Shown here piece by piece: positions 57,965 through 64,000 of a DNA stretch of 64,000 nucleotides. The position numbers and the translations under genes are program-made. Positions within the stretch are counted from its first letter, which is position 1. Every line of letters begins with the position of its first letter. Origin of the DNA: Bog-473 sp052148295 (GTDB lineage: Bacteria; Actinomycetota; Acidimicrobiia; Acidimicrobiales; RAAP-2); assembly GCA_052148295.1 (NCBI GenBank), contig JBKQIP010000172.1, forward strand, positions 1 to 64,000, written 5' to 3'. A model generated the notes under the pieces. It saw nothing but the letters and a program-made list of their open reading frames with translations, did no database searches and was not told where the DNA came from.

Positions 57965-60018
57965 GGGACGTTCTCCACCACCCGCGTGCCCTCGTGCGGA
58001 CCTCGGCGCCCACGCGTCGGGTTTTCGACGGCGGTGTCATCCGCCGCGGTGGAGCCTGCCGAGAGCGCGTCGAAAACCAACGGCGCCGGTTGCCGATCGG
58101 CCAGGCGCAACAGCCAGCGCCGGAGCTGACGGCTCTGCTCGGCCAGGGTGCCGTCGGGGTAGCGTGCCGCCGCGATGGCGCCGAGGCCGAAGAGGATGGG
58201 CAGGGCGTTGCCGGTCCAGGCCGGGAAGTAGGCCTGGGCGAGCGCGGGCAGCATCACGAAGGAGATCCCGGCGATCATGGCCGCCGCGGTGGAACGGATG
58301 CCGATGGTGACGAGCACGGCCAGCCACACGACCCCCACGAAGGTGTCGAATTCACTCGGCACGACGCTGGTCTGCGCCAGGGCCAGGAGGCCCCCGCCGA
58401 TGCCCGCCACCAGCGCGGCCAGCGTGGCCACGATCACCTTCATCTGCACCACGCTGATGGCTGACATCTTGGCGCCCGGTTCACTCCAGCGCACGGCGTT
58501 CATGGCCATCCCACTGGTCGACCGGCGGAAGTTGACGATGAACAGCGCCAGGATGATGAAGGCCACCAGGCACAGGTAGGCGAAGGCCCGGTCGGAGGAG
58601 GCGAAGCCGGGGCGATCGAGATTCAGTCCCAGCCCCTGGTTCACGAAGCTCGGCAGGGTGAAGACCAGGTTCTCGATCAACAGCCCGAACGTCAGCGTGA
58701 CGAGTGCGACGTAGAGATCGCCGAGGCGGATGCTCAGCAGGCCGACGACGAGACCCGCAGCGGCCGCGACCACACCGCCGGCCAGGACGGCGGCCAGGAC
58801 GGGCCAGCCGTGGTTGTCGGCCAGCTGGGCGGTGGTCAACGCGCCCATCCCGGCAAAGGTGATCTGGCAGAGCCAGAGCATGCCGCCCTCACCGGTCACC
58901 AGGGTCCACGAGAGGTAGATCACGGCAAAGGCGAAGGCCTGGGCCATCAGACCGATCCAATAGCCCTCCACGATGAGAGGAAGGGCGGCCGCCGCCGCGA
59001 TGAGCAGGAGCGGACCGGCGTACTTGCTGATCAGTCCGAGCGACCCCGTCTCGAGCGCATTGGACGTCGATCCGGCGAGCTTGCTCTCCCCTTGGGGAGT
59101 GATGGCCCGGTCGAGCGCTCCCCCCACGCCTTCCACCTCGTCGACGCGCCGGTACCGCACGAGGTTGTAGAGCAGCACCACCGCGATGACGATGAAGGGC
59201 ACGGCGTCGATGAACTCGGTCGTCCAATTGCTGTTGGGCGGCAGGTACCTCTCGATGAGCGAGGTGGCGACGCCCATGAGGAGCCCGACCCCCACCGCGA
59301 TGGGCAGGCTGCGCAGTTTCGCCGCCACGACGGCGGCGAACGCGGCGGCGATCAGCAGGGTGAAGTTGTCGGGGTCGAGGCCGATGATGGGGGCCGCCAG
59401 CACGCCGGTCAATCCGGCGAAGAAGGTGCTGACGGCCCACACACCGACCGAGACGGCCGCGGGGTTCGTGCCCGAGAGATCGGTCATGGCCGGCGAGTCG
59501 ACCATGGCCCGCACCTTGAGGCCGACCTCGGTGTAACGCAACACGACGGCGCCCACGACCACCGTCGCCACCACACAGACGTAGACGATGATCTGGTCCA
59601 TCGTCACCGGCACCCCGAGGAAGTGGAAGACCCGCACGGGCTCGGGCGCCAGACCGGGCGCACTGACGATGGCCTGATCACCGAAGATCACGACGGCCAA
59701 CGAAGGAAGCGCGACCAACAGTCCCACCGTCGCCACGACTTTGATCAGTGGCGAGGAGAACCGGAGGAAGCGGAAGAGTACGGCGTACAAGAAGACCCCG
59801 AGCGCCGGTGCGGCGAGCCCGATGGAGACCACTGCGGCGGGGAGGATGGACCAGTTCTGCTGGGTGTGGAGGAAGTAGTAGAAGCGGGCGATGAAGAAGG
59901 CGAGTGCGCCGAAGGCGAAGTTCAAGATGCCCGATGAGACGTAGGTGATGACCAGACCGGCGGACGCAATGGCGTAGATCCCCCCGAGCACCAGTCCTGC
60001 GATCACGAATTGGAGCAT
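57961..60018 (-). CDS. LivH-LivM fused permease
   Basis: A 685-residue permease. The LivH half is at about 1-290 and contains I-A-S-A-G-L-V-I-T-Y-V-S-S-G-I-L-N-F-A-F-G. The LivM half is at about 325-640, with L-C-Q-I-T-F-A-G-M-G-A and A-M-N-A-V-R-W-S-E-P-G. About 17-18 membrane helices are expected. The ATG follows GGAAGGGGGG. Unlike the system at 49021, the ATPase is a separate gene here. A promoter and possible TetR operator are upstream. The orphan SBP1 at 989 could be a receptor, which is untested. Confidence 0.93.
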   Translation of the reverse strand: MLQFVIAGLVLGGIYAIASAGLVITYVSSGILNFAFGALAFFIARFYYFLHTQQNWSILPAAVVSIGLAAPALGVFLYAVLFRFLRFSSPLIKVVATVGLLVALPSLAVVIFGDQAIVSAPGLAPEPVRVFHFLGVPVTMDQIIVYVCVVATVVVGAVVLRYTEVGLKVRAMVDSPAMTDLSGTNPAAVSVGVWAVSTFFAGLTGVLAAPIIGLDPDNFTLLIAAAFAAVVAAKLRSLPIAVGVGLLMGVATSLIERYLPPNSNWTTEFIDAVPFIVIAVVLLYNLVRYRRVDEVEGVGGALDRAITPQGESKLAGSTSNALETGSLGLISKYAGPLLLIAAAAALPLIVEGYWIGLMAQAFAFAVIYLSWTLVTGEGGMLWLCQITFAGMGALTTAQLADNHGWPVLAAVLAGGVVAAAAGLVVGLLSIRLGDLYVALVTLTFGLLIENLVFTLPSFVNQGLGLNLDRPGFASSDRAFAYLCLVAFIILALFIVNFRRSTSGMAMNAVRWSEPGAKMSAISVVQMKVIVATLAALVAGIGGGLLALAQTSVVPSEFDTFVGVVWLAVLVTIGIRSTAAAMIAGISFVMLPALAQAYFPAWTGNALPILFGLGAIAAARYPDGTLAEQSRQLRRWLLRLADRQPAPLVFDALSAGSTAADDTAVENPTRGRRGPHEGTRVVENVP

Positions 60019-60091
60019 CTGGCGCCCCCCTTCCTGCGTGGCCGCGCTTGCCGAGTTCGAGAGCGTCTCTGCACCACGTGTGCTCGCGCCG

Positions 60092-60121
60092 ATGCTAGGG
60101 CCGGCGAGAATCGCAATGCAA
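60092..60121 (-). promoter_or_regulatory. Promoter of livHM-livG-livF
   Basis: On the minus strand TTGCAT (60116-60121), 18 bp, TAGCAT (60092-60097), followed by a leader of about 65-75 nt. The -35 overlaps the palindrome at 60120-60139. Confidence 0.5.
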
Positions 60122-60139
60122 GTGAGTACCCATTTACTT
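60120..60139. promoter_or_regulatory. Probable TetR operator AAGTGAGTACCCATTTACTT
   Basis: AAGTnA and TnACTT arms flank an 8-bp centre. It touches the -35 of the liv promoter. A related TTACTTA-containing stretch (GTTACTTAAC, 61021-61030) lies upstream of tetR at 60241-60939, so that regulator may control both. Confidence 0.45.
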
Positions 60140-60240
60140 ATCGGCGGAGCGGGAGGGCGCCGGGATGGGTCCCGGCGGCTTCGGCGGTAGCGGGACGACG
60201 GGCGGGCCGGCCGGAGGAGCCACCCGGCGACTCGATCCGC

Positions 60241-60939
60241 TCATGTGGTTTTCGATGGGCGCGTGGGACGTCGGCGCGCCGGTTGGAGCGTGGAGAAGAA
60301 TCCGTCGAAGAAGTCCCGACTGGCCAGGGCGATGGCTCGCTCACTGTCGAATCCGTCGTTGTAATGGCGTTCCAGCGCGAAGATGAGGGCGACTCCCATG
60401 ACGGCGCGGGCCGAGATGTCTGGCGATTCCAGCTGCAGACCGTGCCGACCAGCGACCTCCCGCCACGCGTCGGCCAGCCGGTCCAACGCGACGACGAAGT
60501 TCCTCTTGTAGAAGGTACGGGCCGTGCGTGGGTCGCCGAAGAGCACCAGCCCGAGGAGGGGCAGCACCTCCTCGAGGGTCGAGACGAGTTCGTGGTAGGT
60601 ATCGGACAGCGATTGTCGCTGACGGTCCGACGTGAGGGGTTCGTCGCGATCGGCCACGAGAGACGCATCCACCAGCCGGTCCATCGCCTGGCTGAGGGGC
60701 TCGACGATGGCCTCCGCGAACAGCTGATCCTTGCTCTCGAAGTGGCGATAGATCACCGCCTCGCTGATGCCACCATGCGCAGCGATGGTCCGAATGGTCG
60801 TGCCGTTCATGTCGCCGGTTTCGGTGAACGCACGTCTCGCCGCCTTGAGGATGGAACTTCGCCGAGCCTCCGCCGAGAGCCGCCGACGAGCCGGCGGCGC
60901 AGCCTTCTTCGTGTTCGCGCCATGTGCTCGCTCAGCCAT
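60241..60939 (-). CDS. TetR-family regulator ahead of the second Liv operon
   Basis: A 232-residue repressor. A basic N-tail is followed by the HTH at about 25-72, with A-A-R-R-A-F-T-E-T-G and A-V-I-Y-R-H-F-E-S-K-D-Q-L-F. The C-terminal domain is long and helical. The ATG at 60937-60939 follows GGGAGGACC. It precedes livHM by 222 bp on the same strand and carries no sensor motif I can name. Fatty acyl-CoA-responsive TetRs have this size, but that is only analogy. Confidence 0.88.
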   Translation of the reverse strand: MAERAHGANTKKAAPPARRRLSAEARRSSILKAARRAFTETGDMNGTTIRTIAAHGGISEAVIYRHFESKDQLFAEAIVEPLSQAMDRLVDASLVADRDEPLTSDRQRQSLSDTYHELVSTLEEVLPLLGLVLFGDPRTARTFYKRNFVVALDRLADAWREVAGRHGLQLESPDISARAVMGVALIFALERHYNDGFDSERAIALASRDFFDGFFSTLQPARRRPTRPSKTT

Positions 60940-61457
60940 GGTCCTCCCGGTCCCTCGTGACAGCCTGAGGCAACGTGTGCTGGCGGCGCTCCCCGAAGCC
61001 TTCGAACAAGCGATCGCTCAGTTACTTAACCATAGGCGGAGGGCCCGCGTCCACGACAGGGCGAGACGGCGCGCGAGCACGAGTGCCTCGCCCCTGGGGA
61101 GAGCCCTCGGGCGCCCGGGCCTCTTCGTGCCTCCCCGCGCCTCCGACGGGCTCCCTCATCGGATCTCAAGAGTTCGGGACGCGCGGTTCTCGCTTGGTCC
61201 GTGAGCCGCGGGGCGGCGCCGTCGACCGACGTCGACCGACGTCGACCGACTCGACCGCCGATACGTGGACTCAGCGCGCGCCGCGCCGCCTCGGTCCTCG
61301 CGCCGCCCCGCTCGGCGCTGCAGCGTCACACGAGTTCTGCCTCCGCGAAGGCTTGCGGGCGGCGCTCCAGACCATCGGGGTCGTCGGAGCCGCAGGTAGT
61401 GTGGACCAGCGCCGAGTGATGGGCGGCGAGGTGGCGTCGCATCGAAAGGGGTCTGCC
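60940..61457. other. 518-bp intergenic region with a tandem repeat
   Basis: No credible gene was found. It includes GTTACTTAAC at 61021-61030 (possible TetR half-sites), a three-copy 10-bp repeat, and an AAAGGGG ribosome binding site near 61445. The promoter of the following enoyl-CoA hydratase is not obvious. Confidence 0.5.
61221..61250. repeat. Three perfect tandem copies of GTCGACCGAC
   Basis: Three 10-bp copies are followed by a partial TCGACCG. Each contains the SalI-type GTCGAC palindrome. It lies about 210 bp before the enoyl-CoA hydratase start. It is too short and spacer-free to be CRISPR. Confidence 0.85.
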
Positions 61458-62282
61458 ATGGACGGGTTGGAAACGCTCCTCTACGAGGAGAGGGAGGGTG
61501 TGGCCGTGGTCACCCTCAACCGGCCTGAAGTGCACAATGCCTTCAACATGGCGATGCAGGAAGAGCTGCAGCATGTCTGGAGGTCATTGCGCACGAACGA
61601 GGACGTTCGCGTCGTCGTGCTGACGGGTGCCGGCGAGAAGGCATTCTGCACCGGCATCGACCGGGAGGAGACGATCCAAGAGGGCTATCTCGAGAAGCGG
61701 AACCCGCGGGCGACCAGCGGACGGGTGTCGACGCCGTTCATGTACAACGATCCGGGATCGAACATCAACCCGAAGGCAAACGACCTGTGGAAGCCGGTGA
61801 TCGCGGCGGTCAACGGCATGGCGTGCGGTGGCGCCCTCTACATGCTCGGCGAGGCCGACATCATCATCGCCGCGGAGCACGCCACCTTCTTCGATCCACA
61901 CGTGAGCTACGGAATGGTGGCAGGCTTCGAATCGTTGCACCTGTTGCAGAAGCTTCCGCTGGGCGAGACCTTGCGAGTGGCCCTGCTCGGTGCCCACGAG
62001 CGGATGTCGGTGACGCGTGCATACCAGCTTGGGCTGGTCTCCGAGGTGGTCCCGGCAGCGGAGCTCCTCGAGCGGGCGCTCTGGATCGCGTCGGCCATCG
62101 CCGAGTCGCCCGTCCTGGCGGTGCAGGGCACGATGAGGGCGGTGTGGATGGCGCATGAGCTCTCGCGTCGGGAGGCATTGCGGGAGGTGTCGAGCCTCGT
62201 CTCGCTCGGCACCGCGTACGACAACATCGCGGAGGGCGAGCAATCGTTCAAGTCGGGCCGCCCCGAATGGAGGCTCCGCTGA
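61458..62282 (+). CDS. Enoyl-CoA hydratase/isomerase (crotonase) family protein 2
   Basis: A 274-residue crotonase. Oxyanion-hole segments are A-F-C-T-G-I-D near 61-67 and N-G-M-A-C-G-G-A-L near 118-126; F-D-P-H-V-S-Y-G-M-V-A follows. It resembles uncharacterised actinobacterial crotonases found near steroid and cyclic-compound catabolic genes. The ATG follows AAAGGGG. The amidohydrolase follows 74 bp downstream and may share its transcript or use the TATAAGAT stretch at 62309-62316. Confidence 0.9.
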   Translation: MDGLETLLYEEREGVAVVTLNRPEVHNAFNMAMQEELQHVWRSLRTNEDVRVVVLTGAGEKAFCTGIDREETIQEGYLEKRNPRATSGRVSTPFMYNDPGSNINPKANDLWKPVIAAVNGMACGGALYMLGEADIIIAAEHATFFDPHVSYGMVAGFESLHLLQKLPLGETLRVALLGAHERMSVTRAYQLGLVSEVVPAAELLERALWIASAIAESPVLAVQGTMRAVWMAHELSRREALREVSSLVSLGTAYDNIAEGEQSFKSGRPEWRLR

Positions 62283-62356
62283 GGCCATCCCCGGGCGCTC
62301 CATCCAGGTATAAGATTATTTCGCTATTTTGAGAGGACCATTCTCCGGAGGATCCC

Positions 62357-63658
62357 ATGAGCCAGGCAGACGACCTCATCCTGATCAGCGTCGACGACCA
62401 CGTCATCGAACCGCCCGATCTCTTCGTGAACCACCTCGACGTCGCCTATCAGGATCGTGCGCCGAAGCTCGTTCGCAACGCGGAAGGTTCAGACGTCTGG
62501 GTCTTCGGCGACGTCGTGATGGAGACCGCCGCCCTCAATGCCGTGGCCGGGCGGCCCAAGGAGGAGTACGGCCTCGAGCCGCAGAGTCTCGACGAGGTGC
62601 GACCCGGTTGTTACGACGTACACGAACGGGTGAAGGACATGGATGCGGGGGGAGTCCTGGCCTCCATGAACTTCCCGTCCTTCCCCACGTTCACGGCGCG
62701 GGTGTTCGCCAGCGACGACGCCGAGCTGTCCCTCGCCCTCGTCCGCGCCTACAACGACTGGAATATCGACGAGTGGTGCGCCGCGTACCCGGGTCGATTC
62801 ATCCCGATGGCGGTCCCGGTGATCTGGGATGCCGGGCAGACCGCCGAGGAGATCCGGAGGGTGGCGAAGAAGGGGTGTCACTCCCTCAGCTTTACGGAGA
62901 ATCCCGCCGCGCTGGGCTACCCGAGCTTCCATGACGACTATTGGGACCCGGTGTGGCGGGCGTGCTGCGACACGGGGACCGTCCTGTCCATCCACCTCGG
63001 CTCATCGGGACGTCTCTCGATCCCGGCCGTGGACTCCCCGCCGGACGTGATGATCACGCTGCAGCCGATGAACATCCAGTCCGCGGCGGCTGATCTGTTG
63101 TGGTCCCGGGTGTTGAAGAACTTCCCGGATCTTCGCGTGGCCCTCTCCGAAGGCGGTACCGGGTGGATCCCGTACTTCCTCGAGCGGGTCGACCGGACGT
63201 TCGAGATGCACCACACGTGGACGCAGCAGGATTTCGGCGGCCGGCTCCCGAGCGAGGTGTTCCGGCAGCACTTCCTCACCTGTTTCATCAGTGATCCGGT
63301 GGGCATCGAGATGCGCGACCGCATCGGCATCGACAACATCGCCTGGGAGGCCGACTATCCGCACAGTGACTCCCTGTGGCCCGGCGCACCGGAGGAGCTC
63401 CAGGCGGAGTTCGAACGGAACGCCGTCCCGAAGGACCAGGTCCGCAAGATGACGCACGAGAACGCGATGCGCTGGTATTCGTTCGACCCGTTCCGGCACG
63501 TCCCCAGGGCAGAGGCGACCGTGGGTGCGCTGCGAGCAGGCGCCGCCGGTCACGACGTGTCGACCATGTCCCGGAGCACGCGGGTGCGCACGCCGGACGA
63601 GAAGCTCGAGGGATTCCGCCGTCGGGCCAGACGCGCCGTCGCCGCGGCGGGAACCTGA
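62357..63658 (+). CDS. Amidohydrolase family 2 metal-dependent hydrolase/decarboxylase (copy 2)
   Basis: A 433-residue TIM-barrel enzyme. Metal ligands are D-D-H in ISVDDH, H in S-I-H-L-G-S-S-G and D in W-E-A-D-Y-P-H-S-D. The C-terminal 50 residues are a basic extension. It is in the same family as 23264-24448 but clearly divergent. The ATG follows CGGAGGATCCC. Paired with an enoyl-CoA hydratase, it probably acts on a CoA-linked or ring-opened acid; substrate unknown. Confidence 0.9.
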   Translation: MSQADDLILISVDDHVIEPPDLFVNHLDVAYQDRAPKLVRNAEGSDVWVFGDVVMETAALNAVAGRPKEEYGLEPQSLDEVRPGCYDVHERVKDMDAGGVLASMNFPSFPTFTARVFASDDAELSLALVRAYNDWNIDEWCAAYPGRFIPMAVPVIWDAGQTAEEIRRVAKKGCHSLSFTENPAALGYPSFHDDYWDPVWRACCDTGTVLSIHLGSSGRLSIPAVDSPPDVMITLQPMNIQSAAADLLWSRVLKNFPDLRVALSEGGTGWIPYFLERVDRTFEMHHTWTQQDFGGRLPSEVFRQHFLTCFISDPVGIEMRDRIGIDNIAWEADYPHSDSLWPGAPEELQAEFERNAVPKDQVRKMTHENAMRWYSFDPFRHVPRAEATVGALRAGAAGHDVSTMSRSTRVRTPDEKLEGFRRRARRAVAAAGT

Positions 63659-63680
63659 GCCGCACCGACGAGAGAGCCGG

Positions 63681-64000
63681 CTACGCGCCCCGGGTCTCCC
63701 ATTCCGCGGTCCTCGCCCGCAGCCAATCACCGAGGGCAGCACCGGCATCAAGGACGTGGGCCTCGGTGAGCGTTCGCGCCGCGGGTCCGTCGCCCCGGTC
63801 GATGGCGTCGAGCAGGATGGCGTGGTCCACTTGGCTCCGGCGCACCTGCTCGGGGAAGAGCTCGAAGTAGCTGGCCGGTACCACGCGCACGGCCTGGCGC
63901 AGGTAGACCAACAGGCGCCGTGAGCCCGACGCGACGTTGACCGCTCGGTGGAAGCGCCAGTTGGCCGCCACGACGTCGTCGGCGTCGGCGACCCCTCGGG
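63681..64000 (-). CDS. GntR-family regulator, FCD domain (5' end beyond the window)
   Basis: The C-terminal part of an FCD-type ligand domain. N-W-R-F-H-R-A-V (the D/N-x-x-F-H metal-site motif), H-A-I-L-L-D-A-I-D-R-G-D and A-x-x-L-T-E-A-H-V are visible. The frame stays open to the window edge (reading R-G-V-A-D-A-D-D-V before the W-R-F-H), so the DNA-binding half lies outside. It is convergent with the amidohydrolase gene, 22 bp away, and may regulate it. Confidence 0.8.
   Translation of the reverse strand, partial: RGVADADDVVAANWRFHRAVNVASGSRRLLVYLRQAVRVVPASYFELFPEQVRRSQVDHAILLDAIDRGDGPAARTLTEAHVLDAGAALGDWLRARTAEWETRGA

Noticed and set aside
61221..61250. Tandem repeat considered as a CRISPR array
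   Set aside because: The units are 10 bp with no spacers and no cas genes are nearby.
1..64000. tRNA, rRNA, insertion sequences, prophage and integration sites
   Set aside because: None was recognised in the intergenic regions, and no transposase or integrase motifs were seen. Very short or degenerate elements could still have been missed by eye.

Overview
The window is high-GC DNA with frequent GTG and TTG starts, GTGA/ATGA stop-start overlaps and dense operons. It carries gene families typical of Actinomycetota, such as paired acyl-CoA dehydrogenases, DUF427, DUF3237 and fused Liv-type ABC permeases. The best guess is a free-living soil-type actinobacterium, possibly of the class Acidimicrobiia; that placement is inferred from gene content only. 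No rRNA, tRNA, CRISPR array, insertion sequence or transposase was seen, so the locus looks like stable chromosome.

Layout. (1) 158-7214: a TetR regulator, an orphan Liv-type substrate-binding protein (SBP1), a 3-hydroxyacyl-CoA dehydrogenase and a three-subunit molybdenum hydroxylase (large, FeS and FAD subunits). (2) 7238-44717: a carbohydrate block. It holds GH38 alpha-mannosidase, GH3, GH78 alpha-rhamnosidase, GH1, GH2 beta-galactosidase type, a galT/IMPase/sugar-kinase operon, an xylA-xylB-GH43-lacI operon, a Gfo/Idh dehydrogenase, a LarA-family epimerase with uxuB, a second LacI, beta-glucuronidase and uxaC. Interspersed at 10332-17859 are a YhgE/Pip-like membrane protein, DUF3237, a lectin-SGNH secreted protein, an acyl-CoA dehydrogenase pair, an enoyl-CoA hydratase and a TetR; an amidohydrolase lies at 23264-24448. 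(3) 45340-51882: SBP2 (a paralogue of SBP1), an MFS-LivF fusion and a LivH-LivM-LivG fusion, which together make a complete ABC importer in three polypeptides. (4) 51966-63971: thioesterase, DUF427, a DUF3237/FAD-monooxygenase/VOC operon, a second Liv transporter (LivHM fusion, LivG, LivF), a TetR, a second enoyl-CoA hydratase and amidohydrolase, and the edge of a GntR/FCD regulator.

How it may work. None of the glycosidases shows a signal peptide, and the sugar block has no recognisable sugar transporter. Intact glycosides are therefore probably imported and trimmed in the cytoplasm. The sugars served are galactose, xylose, glucuronate, rhamnose, glucose and mannose; interspersed CoA-ester and redox enzymes could handle the aglycone. 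This set resembles what is needed for glycosylated plant lipids or phenolics such as saponins, but that is a hypothesis. Glucuronate would run uidA to uxaC to uxuB to D-mannonate. No mannonate dehydratase (uxuA) is present; instead uxuB overlaps a LarA-family gene with all key nickel-pincer-cofactor residues, which could epimerise D-mannonate to D-gluconate.

Regulation is readable in the DNA. A perfect palindrome TGCAAAGCTTTGCA lies ahead of uxaC and of the GH1 gene. A TGATAGCGTTATCA-type palindrome lies between xylA and the Gfo/Idh gene and ahead of the GH2 gene. Two LacI regulators are available to read them. TetR-type palindromes sit ahead of GH3 and of the second Liv operon.
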